A DNA stretch of 64,000 nt, taken from NCBI GenBank assembly GCA_040119125.1, contig JBEDTR010000006.1, positions 1-64,000 on the forward strand, given 5' to 3'. The DNA is from Pacificitalea sp040119125. GTDB lineage: Bacteria > Pseudomonadota > Alphaproteobacteria > Rhodobacterales > Rhodobacteraceae. Below the pieces are notes generated by a model, which had not been told where the DNA came from, made no database searches, and was given only the letters and a program-made list of their open reading frames with translations. Position numbers and translations under genes: made by a program. Positions 21,973 through 31,182 of the stretch are shown piece by piece; position 1 is the first letter of the stretch, and each line of letters starts with the position of its first letter.

Positions 21973-23303
21973 GCCACCTGCTGATCCGGGCGGCCGATGC
22001 GGTCCTGACGATGGACCCGGCATTGGGGGAGCGGTCGGATGACATCCGGCTGCGCGACGGGGTGATCGTGGAGTTGGGCGCAGATTTGCCCGCCAATGGC
22101 GCCGAGATCCTCGACGCGCGCGGGTGTCTCGTGACGCCGGGGCTGATCAACACCCATCACCATCTGTTCCAGACCCTGACCCGCGCGGTCCCTGCCGGGC
22201 AAGATGCGCTGCTATTCGGCTGGTTGCAGGCGCTCTATCCGATCTGGGCGCGCATGGGGCCGGACCATATCCGCGTCTCCGCAATGCTGGGTCTGACGGA
22301 ATTGGCGCTCTCGGGCTGCACCACCAGTTCCGATCACCTCTACCTGTTTCCCAACGGCGCGCGGCTGGAGGATTCCATTGCCGGCGCGGCGGAGGTTGGC
22401 CTGCGGTTCCATCCCACGCGGGGCGCGATGTCGATTGGTGAAAGCGACGGCGGCCTGCCACCCGATGCGCTGGTGGAACGCGAAGCCGCGATCCTCGACG
22501 ATTGCATCCGGGTGATCGACGGGTTTCACAACCCCTCCCCCGGCGCGATGGTGCGGGTTGGGATTGCGCCCTGCTCGCCGTTTTCCGTCAGCCGCGAGTT
22601 GATGCGCGACGCGGCGGTGCTGGCCCGTGACAAGGGCGTGCGGCTGCACACGCATCTGGCCGAGAATGACGAGGATATCGCCTATTCGCTGGCTCAGTTC
22701 GGCTGCCGCCCCGGCCAATATGCCGAGGATCTGGGCTGGACCGGCGACGACGTCTGGCATGCTCATTGCGTGAAACTGGATGCGGATGAGATCGCGTTGT
22801 TTTCAGCCAGCGGCACCGGGGTCGCGCATTGCCCGTGCTCCAACTGTCGGCTGGGGTCGGGGATCGCCCCGGTGCGGGCCATGCGCGATGCGGGCGTGCC
22901 GGTGGGATTGGGCGTCGATGGGACGGCCAGCAACGACACGGGCGATCTGGTGGGCGAGGCGCGCCAAGCGATGCTTCTGCAACGGGTTGCGCGCGGCGCG
23001 GATGCCATGTCGGTGCGCGAGGCGCTGGAGATCGCGACAATGGGCGGCGCGCGCGTGCTGGGCCGCGCCGATGAGATCGGCTCCCTCACGCCGGGCAAGC
23101 GCGCGGATCTGGCGATATGGGACATGTCCGGGATCGAGGCTGCGGGAAGTTGGGACAAGGCCGCGCTGCTTTTTGCCGGTCCGCGCCGGGTGCGAGATCT
23201 GATCGTCGAAGGCCGCCGGGTGGTGGGCGAGGGTCGGATGCTGACGGTCAATGCCCGCAGGCTGGCGCGCGACGCGGACCGGCTTGCACGGGATCTGATG
23301 TAA
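21969..23303 (+). CDS. 8-oxoguanine deaminase (amidohydrolase family, TrzN/AtzA-like)
   Basis: 444 residues from a GTG at 21969 overlapping the hisN stop; the longer frame upstream is inside hisN. Metal-dependent hydrolase: NTHHHLFQTL (61-70) gives the first metal ligands, HTHLAE a third His, HAHC the fourth and GLGVDGTASND the catalytic Asp. This arrangement, with HCPCSNCRLGSG, fits the group that deaminates 8-oxoguanine to urate, clearing oxidised base. Related guanine or triazine deaminases are possible alternatives. No purine genes are nearby. Confidence 0.82.
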   Translation: MSHLLIRAADAVLTMDPALGERSDDIRLRDGVIVELGADLPANGAEILDARGCLVTPGLINTHHHLFQTLTRAVPAGQDALLFGWLQALYPIWARMGPDHIRVSAMLGLTELALSGCTTSSDHLYLFPNGARLEDSIAGAAEVGLRFHPTRGAMSIGESDGGLPPDALVEREAAILDDCIRVIDGFHNPSPGAMVRVGIAPCSPFSVSRELMRDAAVLARDKGVRLHTHLAENDEDIAYSLAQFGCRPGQYAEDLGWTGDDVWHAHCVKLDADEIALFSASGTGVAHCPCSNCRLGSGIAPVRAMRDAGVPVGLGVDGTASNDTGDLVGEARQAMLLQRVARGADAMSVREALEIATMGGARVLGRADEIGSLTPGKRADLAIWDMSGIEAAGSWDKAALLFAGPRRVRDLIVEGRRVVGEGRMLTVNARRLARDADRLARDLM

Positions 23304-23399
23304 TCACGCCACCTTTGGGACGACGATCCAGCAAACGCGGATTGCATTATTGCATTGGCCGCGACACTTCGGTCTGATCGCAGGACAGGAGGGCCGATC

Positions 23400-24134
23400 A
23401 TGCTGGACACGCAGGATGGGACAAGCCCGGAGCCGGTGCTCTTCGTCCCTGGTATGATGTGTGATTTCAGGCTGTTCGCCCCACAAATGCAAAGCCTCGC
23501 CGGGCAACACCCGGTGCAGTTCGCCCCAATTTCGGGCGCGTCCAGCATAGAGCATCTGGCCGCGCGCATCGCTGCCTCTGCCCCGCCGCGTTTCGCGCTG
23601 GTGGGCTATTCGATGGGCGGCATGGTGGCGATGGAACTGGCCCGGATCATGCCGGAGCGGATTTCTCGCCTGTGCCTGATGGATACCAGCCCCTTGGGCG
23701 AAAGCGCGGCGCAGGCCGCGTTCCGCGAGCCGCAGATGATCGCGGCGCGGCATGGTCGACTGGAGGAGATGCTGCGCGACGTGATGCGGCTCGATTACCT
23801 CGCGCCCGGTCCGGGGCGGCTGGCAATGCAGGCGATATTTGTCGAGATGGGGATGGCGCTGGGGCCTGCGGTGTTTGTCCGGCAGAGCCGCGCGCTACAG
23901 CGGCGCCGGGATCAGCAGGCGATGCTGCGCCAGCTGCGGATGCCGGTGCTGGTCATGGTCGGCGCGCATGACCGGATGACCCCGGTGCGCAGGCATGAGA
24001 TGATGGCGACGCTGATCCCCGGCGCGCAGCTTGAGGTGATCGAGGGCGCGGGCCACATGCCGACGCTGGAACAGCCCGAGCGTGTCACCAGCCATCTGCG
24101 CGATTGGCTGGGGGAGCCGCTGCTGCTGCGCTAG
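23400..24134 (+). CDS. Alpha/beta hydrolase
   Basis: 244 residues from the ATG at 23400, which has a strong AGGAGG site; the frame is open to 23355. Catalytic triad visible: Ser71 in GYSMGG, Asp in GAHDRMTP and His in GAGHMPTLEQP. The oxyanion-hole region is FVPGMMCDF. Cytosolic serine hydrolase of unknown substrate. It ends 6 bp from the convergent DegT-type gene. Confidence 0.9.
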   Translation: MLDTQDGTSPEPVLFVPGMMCDFRLFAPQMQSLAGQHPVQFAPISGASSIEHLAARIAASAPPRFALVGYSMGGMVAMELARIMPERISRLCLMDTSPLGESAAQAAFREPQMIAARHGRLEEMLRDVMRLDYLAPGPGRLAMQAIFVEMGMALGPAVFVRQSRALQRRRDQQAMLRQLRMPVLVMVGAHDRMTPVRRHEMMATLIPGAQLEVIEGAGHMPTLEQPERVTSHLRDWLGEPLLLR

Positions 24135-24140
24135 CGCCGC

Positions 24141-25382
24141 TCAGGTGCCATAGGCCGCGACCGGCGGCCCCGCCATTGCCGCCCCTGCCGCGCCGATCAG
24201 CGCATCCGCGATGAAATCCAGCTCCGCAGGCGTCAACCGCGCAGGCAGGCGCACGTCACAGGCGTTCATCAGCATGGCGCGGGTCGCAGGCAGCTCCGGC
24301 AGATCGCCTAGAAACTGCCAATTCCAATAGGCGCGGGCATTATCGGTGCTGCGCCCGAAGATCTGCACCTTCACCCCGCGCGCGGCAGCCTCGGCGGCGA
24401 AGACATCGGCCTGCGCGTCATCCATGCCGGTCAGGTTGAACTGGATGCTGTCGGGGGCGCGCAATTCGCCCGGCAGCGGGGCGGGCACGGACAGCCATGG
24501 CGAGGTATTCAGCGCCGCCGCGACCCGGTCATGCCCGGCGCGCCCATCACGGATCCGGCGCGGAATTTCGGCCAGTTGCGCGCGGATGATCACCGCCGAC
24601 AGGTTTTGCAGGCGCAGATTATAAAGCGGCAGTTTGTTCTGCCACGCGGCGCAGGCCTGCTGGACGCCGTCATGTTTCTTCCATGCGTGCTCATAGGCGC
24701 CCGACATGATGATGGCGCGCGCGGCAAGGTCCGCGTCATCGGTGATGAGGATACCGCCTTCGCCTGCATTGACCATTTTGTAGGATTGAAACGAGAAGCA
24801 ACCAATGCGCCCCAGCGTTCCGATCTTGCGCCCGTTCCACAGCGTGCCCAGCGAATGCGCGGCGTCTTCGATCACCGGCACGCCCGCGGCCTCGGCCAAT
24901 GCCATGATCCGGTCCATGTCGGATGTGTGCCCGCGCATGTGGCTGATCAGCACGGCGGCGGTGTCATCGGTGAGCTTGGCCGCGAAATCATCCATATCGA
25001 TGCGGTAATCAGAACCGCATTCGACCAGCACCGGCACGCAATCGGCATGCACCACCGCCGAAGGCACGGCGGCAAAGGTGAAGGCGGGGATCAGCACCTT
25101 GGCCCCGCGCGGCAGGTCCAGCGCCTTCAGCGACAAAAACAGCGCGGCGGAACAGGAGGACACGGCCAGCGCAAAGCGGCTGCCCATCATCGCGGCGAAG
25201 TTCCGTTCCAGCAATGTCACCGGCGCATTTTCGGGCGCGGTGTAGCGAAACAGATCGCCTGAGCGGAGCAGCGCCTCGATCTCGGCGCGGGCGGCTTCGG
25301 GGATCGGCTCGGCGTCATAGACGTTCGGCGCGGCCTGATGCGGGGTAAAGGGGGCGGCGGCGGGGGTCGCTTCGGGGGACAT
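24141..25382 (-). CDS. DegT/DnrJ/EryC1/StrS-family PLP aminotransferase
   Basis: 413 residues from the ATG at 25382 (AGAGG upstream; a GTG at 25403 is an alternative). Fold-type I PLP enzyme: the Schiff-base lysine is Lys202 in FQSYKMVNAGEGG, with the PLP ring contact in EDAAHS (172-177). The family makes amino-sugars and related aminated compounds from keto precursors. No sugar-nucleotide genes are nearby. It lies 125 bp downstream of the PuuB-like gene on the same strand, so it may be co-transcribed with the amine catabolism cluster or stand alone. Confidence 0.88.
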   Translation of the reverse strand: MSPEATPAAAPFTPHQAAPNVYDAEPIPEAARAEIEALLRSGDLFRYTAPENAPVTLLERNFAAMMGSRFALAVSSCSAALFLSLKALDLPRGAKVLIPAFTFAAVPSAVVHADCVPVLVECGSDYRIDMDDFAAKLTDDTAAVLISHMRGHTSDMDRIMALAEAAGVPVIEDAAHSLGTLWNGRKIGTLGRIGCFSFQSYKMVNAGEGGILITDDADLAARAIIMSGAYEHAWKKHDGVQQACAAWQNKLPLYNLRLQNLSAVIIRAQLAEIPRRIRDGRAGHDRVAAALNTSPWLSVPAPLPGELRAPDSIQFNLTGMDDAQADVFAAEAAARGVKVQIFGRSTDNARAYWNWQFLGDLPELPATRAMLMNACDVRLPARLTPAELDFIADALIGAAGAAMAGPPVAAYGT

Positions 25383-25507
25383 ATCGGGGCCTCTGCTCTG
25401 CACGTCGTTCAGAAAATCTGTAACTGACCTTCATGTATTCTGACAACAGCAGGATGACAGCGGCAAGGATACCGGCGGAATCTCGGCATGACGGTTGCGT
25501 GATGGGA

Positions 25508-26821
25508 TCAGATTCCGACGCGGTCGCGCAGGGAATACCAACTCATCGCTGCCGCCAAGAGCGGCGCACGCAGACGCGCCCCACCGGGGAAAGCCGGCGC
25601 AGGCAGCCGTGCCAGCAGGTCGAATTCATCCTGTCGGCCCTGCACGGCATCCGCCAGAATGCGGCCCGCCAAGGTTGCGAATGCGACGCCGTGACCGGAA
25701 TAGCCTGACGCCGATAGCAGACCCTTCGCAGGACGGGCGAACACCGGAAGTCGCGACATGGTGATGGCCAGAGTGCCGCCCCACGCGTGGGTGATGGGCA
25801 CGCCGCGCAGCTGCGGGAAGACTTTCTCCAGCGGGCGGCGCACTTGGCCCGCGATGTCGCGCGGGAACCGGTAGCCGTAGCTTTCGCCACCGCCAAAGAT
25901 CAGCCGCCCGTCATGAGACAGGCGGAAGTAATTGACCACGAATTTGCTATCCGCCACCGCCGCGCCGCCGGGCAGGATCGCCTCGGCCTGCGCGCCCAGC
26001 GGTTCGGTCACCGCGATGAAATTGTTGATCGGCATCACCCGGCGGCCCAGCTTGCGGTTCAGCCGGCCGAGGTAGCCATTACAGGCAAGGATCACCGTAT
26101 CGGCCAGCAGATCCCCCTGCCCCGTCAACACCCTGCGGCGGCGGCCCTCGCGGCGGATCTCGACCACCTCAGACGTTTCATGAATCACCGCGCCTGCCTC
26201 CGCCGCGGCGCGGGCCAGACCGAACGCGTAGCGCAGCGGATGCAGATGGCCCGCCGACCAATCGACAACGCCGCCCACATAGGCGGGACTGTTGATAAGC
26301 CGCCCCAGCGCCGCGCCGTCCAGAACCTCGGTCGTGTCGTGGCCGTAATGGTCGCGCAGATGGCGGGCGGTGGCGATTTCATCCGCCAGTTCGGCCTTGT
26401 GCCAGCAAGCATGCAGCACACCGGGGCGCCATTCCGCGTCACTTGCATGATCGGCACATAGCCGCCGGGTCAGGGTCTTGGCCTCCTCCGACAGGTCCCA
26501 CAGGCGACGGGCCTCACCGGCGCCCATGACCTTCTCCAGCCGTTTCTGACCGACGTTGAGACCGCTGCCGACCTGACCGCCATTGCGCCCCGACGCGCCG
26601 AAGCCCACGCGCTGCGCCTCCAGCAGCACCACATCGACACCAGCCCGTGCAAGATGCAGCGCGGTGGACAGGCCGGTATAGCCACCGCCGATAACGCAGA
26701 CCTGCGCGCGGCGCTCGCCTGCCAGCGGCGCATAGGGTCCGGGCGGCGTGGCGGTGGCGGCATACCAGCTGTCGGGATAGCGCCCGGGCCGGTCGTTTGC
26801 ATGTAGCAGGTTCAGCGCCAT
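25508..26821 (-). CDS. FAD-dependent oxidoreductase, PuuB-like (gamma-glutamylputrescine oxidase type)
   Basis: 437 residues from the ATG at 26821. The DAO fold begins with the FAD motif GGGYTGLSTALHLARAG, followed by GFGASGRNGGQV, typical of the PuuB/OrdL group. PuuB oxidises gamma-glutamyl-putrescine to the aldehyde. Its placement just after a glutamine synthetase-like ligase and a glutamine amidotransferase supports a gamma-glutamylation pathway. No aldehyde dehydrogenase (PuuC) is present here. The exact amine is inference. Confidence 0.85.
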   Translation of the reverse strand: MALNLLHANDRPGRYPDSWYAATATPPGPYAPLAGERRAQVCVIGGGYTGLSTALHLARAGVDVVLLEAQRVGFGASGRNGGQVGSGLNVGQKRLEKVMGAGEARRLWDLSEEAKTLTRRLCADHASDAEWRPGVLHACWHKAELADEIATARHLRDHYGHDTTEVLDGAALGRLINSPAYVGGVVDWSAGHLHPLRYAFGLARAAAEAGAVIHETSEVVEIRREGRRRRVLTGQGDLLADTVILACNGYLGRLNRKLGRRVMPINNFIAVTEPLGAQAEAILPGGAAVADSKFVVNYFRLSHDGRLIFGGGESYGYRFPRDIAGQVRRPLEKVFPQLRGVPITHAWGGTLAITMSRLPVFARPAKGLLSASGYSGHGVAFATLAGRILADAVQGRQDEFDLLARLPAPAFPGGARLRAPLLAAAMSWYSLRDRVGI

Positions 26822-26840
26822 GGTCCCGCCCTCCCCCGGA

Positions 26841-28211
26841 TCAGACGTTAAGCAGCAGGTGCTGGCGTTCCCACGGGCTGATGACCTGCATGAACTCGGA
26901 ATATTCCAGTGTCTTGACGGCGGCATAGGCCTCGCAGAATTCCTCGCCCAGCACCTCGCGGATGGCGGGGGCTTCGGAGAAGAGGTCAAGCGCCTCGCCA
27001 AAGGTGCGCGGGATGCCCTCATCGTCTGAATAGGCGTCGCCGGTGCATTCCTCGGTCGGCTCCAGCTGTTCGACCAACCCCAGATAACCGCAGGCGAGCG
27101 AGGCCGCTATGCTCAGGTAAGGATTGCCATCCATACCGCCGATACGGTTTTCCAACCGGCGGGCATCGGGCCCTGAAACCGGCACGCGCAGGCCCGTGGT
27201 GCGGTTGTCGCGCCCCCATTCAAGGTTGATCGGCGCGGAATGGTCGCGCACGTAGCGGCGATAGCTGTTCACATAGGGCGCCATCACGGCGGTGATCGAC
27301 GGCAGATGCCGCTGCATGCCTGAGATAAAGTGCCGGAAGGCCGGGCTTTCGCTGCCATCGGGTTGGGAAAAGATATTGGCGCCCGTTTCGACATCGACCA
27401 CCGAATGGTGGATATGCATGGCGCTGCCCGGCTCATCCTGAATCGGTTTCGCCATGAAGGTGGCGTAGCAATCATGACGGTGGGCGGCCTCGCGGATCAG
27501 GCGTTTGAAAAAGAATATCTCATCCGCCAGCCGCACCGGATCGCCGTGGCGTAGGTTGATCTCGATCTGGCCGGCGCCGCCTTCTTGCAGGATACCATCG
27601 ATTTCCAGCCCCTGCGCTTCGGCGAAATCATAGATGTCGTCGATCACGGTGCCATATTCGTCGATGGCCGAGAGCGAATAGGCCTGCCGCGCGGCGGCGC
27701 GACGGCCCGAGCGGCCCATTGGCGGCTCGATCGGGGAGCCGGGATCGATATTGGGCGCGACGAGGTAAAACTCCATCTCCGGCGCAACCACCGGATCCCA
27801 GCCGCGCGCACGATAGAGATCACAGACCCGGCGCAGCACGTTGCGCGGCGCGACGGCCACGGGCTCTCCGTCCTGTGTGGTGATGTCGTGGATCACCTGA
27901 ATGGTCCAATCGGCGGTCCATGGCGCGGCGGTGGCCGTGCTGAAATCCGGGGTCAGCACCATGTCCGGTTCGGTGAACGGCTCATCGCTGACCTGCGCCC
28001 AATCGCCGGTGATAGTCTGCAAGAAGATCGAGTTCGGCAGGTAGAAATGGGTCTGGGTGCCGAATTTCGACGCTGGCATCGCCTTACCCCGTGCGACCCC
28101 GGCCAGATCGGCCACGACGCATTCCACCTCATCAAGCCGCCGTCCTTCGAGGTAATCGCGGGTCGCTTGCGGCAACTGGTAGGTCCAGTCGCGAGTGTCG
28201 GTGGTGCTCAT
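26841..28211 (-). CDS. Glutamine synthetase-family protein, PuuA-like ligase (copy 1)
   Basis: 456 residues. The catalytic domain keeps glutamate/metal sites (APEMEFYL, GQIEINLRHGD) and the ATP-site His region MHIHHSVVD. The N-terminal domain (ECVVADLAGVARGKAMP) is that of GlnT/PuuA-type proteins. Such enzymes ligate glutamate to amines (putrescine in PuuA) rather than to ammonia. ATGA overlap with the upstream amidotransferase gene shows coupling. A second paralogue lies two genes upstream. Confidence 0.9.
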   Translation of the reverse strand: MSTTDTRDWTYQLPQATRDYLEGRRLDEVECVVADLAGVARGKAMPASKFGTQTHFYLPNSIFLQTITGDWAQVSDEPFTEPDMVLTPDFSTATAAPWTADWTIQVIHDITTQDGEPVAVAPRNVLRRVCDLYRARGWDPVVAPEMEFYLVAPNIDPGSPIEPPMGRSGRRAAARQAYSLSAIDEYGTVIDDIYDFAEAQGLEIDGILQEGGAGQIEINLRHGDPVRLADEIFFFKRLIREAAHRHDCYATFMAKPIQDEPGSAMHIHHSVVDVETGANIFSQPDGSESPAFRHFISGMQRHLPSITAVMAPYVNSYRRYVRDHSAPINLEWGRDNRTTGLRVPVSGPDARRLENRIGGMDGNPYLSIAASLACGYLGLVEQLEPTEECTGDAYSDDEGIPRTFGEALDLFSEAPAIREVLGEEFCEAYAAVKTLEYSEFMQVISPWERQHLLLNV

Positions 28212-28891
28212 GCGCGGCGCTCCCTGCGGAAGAATTCGGAAATGTCTTGGGCAATGCGGTCCTGCGCCACCGGCTGGGGCAACGCGGCGCGGGCGGCATC
28301 GACCAGATCGTCGGGCACGGTGCTGCTGCGATGGGCGATCAACCCCTCGACTACGCCACGTCCGAATTCCGGATGCGGCTGAATGGTATAGACCCGATCT
28401 CCATAGACCAACGCCGCATGGGCGCAGAAATCATTGCTGGCGATGGTTTCGGCGTCAGTCGGGGCCGCGACGACCTGATCTTGGTGCCACGCGTTGAGGT
28501 GGATCTGCTCCCCCCGATAGTCATAGGCTCGCCGTCCGACGGACCAGCCCTCTGCGAATTTCTCGACCCGTCCGCCCAGCGCCTGCGCGATGATCTGATG
28601 GCCGAAACAGACGCCGACCATCGGCTTGCCGCTGGCATAAATCGCGCGGATCATGTCCTCCAACGGGGGGATGAAGGGATGGTCTTCATAGGCCCCGTGG
28701 CGGGAGCCGGTGACCAGCCAGCCATCGGCGGCGTCAACGGAATTAGGAAACTCCATATCGACGACGTTCCATGTGCGGAAGGTAAACCCCTGCCCGCCCA
28801 GAAGCCGTTCAAACATGTCTGAATAATCCCCGTGATCCGGTTGGATCGGGTCCGGCGCATGGCCGGTCTGTAGAATGCCGATGAGCATGGA
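28208..28891 (-). CDS. Class I glutamine amidotransferase-like protein (type 1)
   Basis: 227 residues from the ATG at 28891 (AGG 8 nt upstream); a nearby ATG at 28903 and the frame to 28942 are alternatives. Catalytic Cys94 in GVCFGHQ and His-Glu in QPHPE complete the triad. Stand-alone proteins of this kind resemble GMP synthase amidotransferase domains; in amine catabolism clusters they are often presumed gamma-glutamyl hydrolases (a PuuD role), although PuuD itself is a different subfamily. Sits between two glutamine synthetase-like genes. Confidence 0.87.
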   Translation of the reverse strand, partial: SMLIGILQTGHAPDPIQPDHGDYSDMFERLLGGQGFTFRTWNVVDMEFPNSVDAADGWLVTGSRHGAYEDHPFIPPLEDMIRAIYASGKPMVGVCFGHQIIAQALGGRVEKFAEGWSVGRRAYDYRGEQIHLNAWHQDQVVAAPTDAETIASNDFCAHAALVYGDRVYTIQPHPEFGRGVVEGLIAHRSSTVPDDLVDAARAALPQPVAQDRIAQDISEFFRRERRA

Positions 28892-28992
28892 AACCTGCAT
28901 AGTTGGTCGCAAGGACACTAGCAGAGGGCCGGACACGGACAAGGGGGGCTGGCGCGTGCCATCGCGCCCTTCTCCACCGTCGCGGGACGGGC

Positions 28993-30315
28993 TCAGACGG
29001 TTTCGAGATAAGGGGCCATGCGGTATTCTTCGGGAAGAGCCGCAAGCTTGGCCTGTTCCTGCCGCTTGGTGCGCACAAGGTTCTCAATCAGCAGCGGCTC
29101 AAAGATCGCGGCAATCTGCGGCGAGGTGGCGAACAGCTCGATCGCCGAGGCCCAATCTGCCGCCATGCCGGGCAGCGAACTCGTCAATTCATAGGCATTG
29201 CCCTGCACAGGCGCCGGCGCGGGGCGTTCCGCCTCAATCCCGCTCAGCGCGGCGCCAAGGATCGCGGCCAATAGCAGATAGGGATTGATGTCGCCGCCCG
29301 CCACACGATGTTCGATCCGGCGCGCGGCGGGCGGGCCACCGGGCACGCGCAGCGCGACGGTGCGGTTTTCATAGCCCCAGCTGGCATTGACGGGCGCATG
29401 ACTGCCCGGTGTCAGCCGGTCGTAGCTATTGAGATGCGGCGCAAGGATCAGCGAGGAGCCGGGTAGCGCCTCCAAGCATCCGGCAATCGCGTGACGCAGC
29501 AGCGGCGTGCCTTCGGCCCCGCCATTGTCGAATACGTTGCGCCCGTCCTGATCGAGGACCGAAAAATGCACATGCAGCCCGTTGCCCGGCTCCTCGGCCC
29601 AGGGTTTGGCCATGAAGCTGGCGACCATGCCATGCGCGCGGGCGACGCCCTTGACCAATTGCTTGAACAGCCATGCATCATCGGCGGCGCGCATGGCTTC
29701 GTCATGCAGCAGGTTGACCTCGAACTGGCCGATGCCGCTTTCGGATATGGCGGCCTGTGCGGGGATGCCCATCGCCTCGGCGCCTGCGTAAATGTCGGTA
29801 AAGAACGCGTCAAAGGCGTCGAGCGTGCGGATCGACAGGATCGCATTGCCGCGCAGCCGCGCGCCGGTCAACGGCGAGCGCGGCGGGCGCAAGCGTTTGC
29901 CGCTGTCATCCATCAGGTAGAATTCTAGTTCCGTCGCAGCCATCACCCGCCAGCCTCGCGCGGCGTAGCGGTCCAGCACGCGGGCAAGTGCCGCGCGCGG
30001 ATCACCGGCAAAGGGCACCCCGCCCGACATCATGGTCATGGGCACCAGCGCGGAGGGCGTCGCGAGCCAAGGCATCGGCACCGCGCCGCGTTCGGTCGGG
30101 TGGCAGGTGCCATCGGCGTCGCCGGTCTCGAACACCAGCGGGCTGTCTTCGATGTCCGCGCCCCAGATATCGACGTTAAGCGCCGAAAGCGGCATGCGCA
30201 CGCTGCCAGTGCCGAGCTTATCGGCGTAGCTCACCGGCATACGCTTGCCCCGGGGCTGACCGTTCAGATCGGCAATCGCCACACGGATCGTGCGCGCCTC
30301 GGCGGGGATGGTCAT
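28993..30315 (-). CDS. Glutamine synthetase-family protein, PuuA-like ligase (copy 2)
   Basis: 440 residues. Same family as the copy at 26841 but clearly diverged: TELEFYL and GQFEVNLLHDE for glutamate/metal, LHVHFSVLD for the ATP site. The N-terminal segment IRVAIADLNGQPRGKRMP is conserved. Two such ligases in one operon suggests two substrates or a heteromer. The stop lies 101 bp before the amidotransferase start. Confidence 0.9.
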   Translation of the reverse strand: MTIPAEARTIRVAIADLNGQPRGKRMPVSYADKLGTGSVRMPLSALNVDIWGADIEDSPLVFETGDADGTCHPTERGAVPMPWLATPSALVPMTMMSGGVPFAGDPRAALARVLDRYAARGWRVMAATELEFYLMDDSGKRLRPPRSPLTGARLRGNAILSIRTLDAFDAFFTDIYAGAEAMGIPAQAAISESGIGQFEVNLLHDEAMRAADDAWLFKQLVKGVARAHGMVASFMAKPWAEEPGNGLHVHFSVLDQDGRNVFDNGGAEGTPLLRHAIAGCLEALPGSSLILAPHLNSYDRLTPGSHAPVNASWGYENRTVALRVPGGPPAARRIEHRVAGGDINPYLLLAAILGAALSGIEAERPAPAPVQGNAYELTSSLPGMAADWASAIELFATSPQIAAIFEPLLIENLVRTKRQEQAKLAALPEEYRMAPYLETV

Positions 30316-30339
30316 GGGGTCACCTGCGTTAAAACGGTG

Positions 30340-31182
30340 TTAACGGATCAGTTGCGGGCGGATCCGCAGACGCGACCGGCGTTCCTGCGGCAGATGCCGG
30401 TTCAGCCGCCGGTTCACCGCCCCGAACAGGCCGATCACCACCAGCGTCAACAGCACGAAATAGCCTGCCGCGATGGGGTATGGCACAAACGGGTTGAAGG
30501 TCTTGTCCGCGAAATAGGACGCATAGTAAAGCGCGTCGCCCATCTGTTTCCATGCCGGAAACCCAGAGAAGTAGACCAGCGCCGTGGCATGAAAGAGGAA
30601 AATCGCCTCGTTGGTATAGCTGGGCCATGCCAGCCGCAGCATGGTGGGCCATGTCACCCGGCGGAATTTGGACCAGCCCGTCAGACCATAGGCATCCGCT
30701 GCCTCCAGATCGCCCTTGGGCACAGTGCGCAGCGCGCCGTAGAAGATCTCGGCAGAATAGGCAGAGGTGTTGAGGAACAGCACGATCAGCGCCCCGGCCC
30801 ATGCCCGCGTCAGCCAACTGGTCTCAGCGGTCAGCACAGTAAAGCCAAGGTTCAGGCTCAACCCGTCGCGCGGCAGCAGGGTGAAAAGCTCATAGGCCAG
30901 AAAGAACTGGATAAAGAGCGGCGAGCCACGAAACAGGAAGAGGAACCACGACGCCGGCTTGCGCAGCCACCACCCCCGCGCGTTTTTGGCCAGCGCCAGC
31001 GCAGTGGCGAGGAAGAACCCGGCGACCAGCGCCAGCGCCCCGAAATAGACGTTCCAGATCATGCCCGAGCCGATCAGCGTCACCTGTTCGCACAGAGTGA
31101 TTTCGGTCCCGCGCGGCAGCAGGCGTTCGCCGATCCCGACGGAGCGCAGGGCATAGGCGGATATGGTCTCAAGACAGCTCAT
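30340..31182 (-). CDS. Polar amino acid-type ABC transporter permease (HisM-like)
   Basis: 280 residues from the ATG at 31182, which overlaps the upstream permease stop by 4 nt; the longer frame to 31320 is inside that gene. About five to six membrane segments. The EAA-like loop (ALRTVPKGDLEAADAYGLTG) is typical of HisMQ-family permeases for polar amino acids or opines. An unusually long loop precedes the first conserved helices. It forms a heterodimer with the neighbouring permease. Confidence 0.9.
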   Translation of the reverse strand: MSCLETISAYALRSVGIGERLLPRGTEITLCEQVTLIGSGMIWNVYFGALALVAGFFLATALALAKNARGWWLRKPASWFLFLFRGSPLFIQFFLAYELFTLLPRDGLSLNLGFTVLTAETSWLTRAWAGALIVLFLNTSAYSAEIFYGALRTVPKGDLEAADAYGLTGWSKFRRVTWPTMLRLAWPSYTNEAIFLFHATALVYFSGFPAWKQMGDALYYASYFADKTFNPFVPYPIAAGYFVLLTLVVIGLFGAVNRRLNRHLPQERRSRLRIRPQLIR

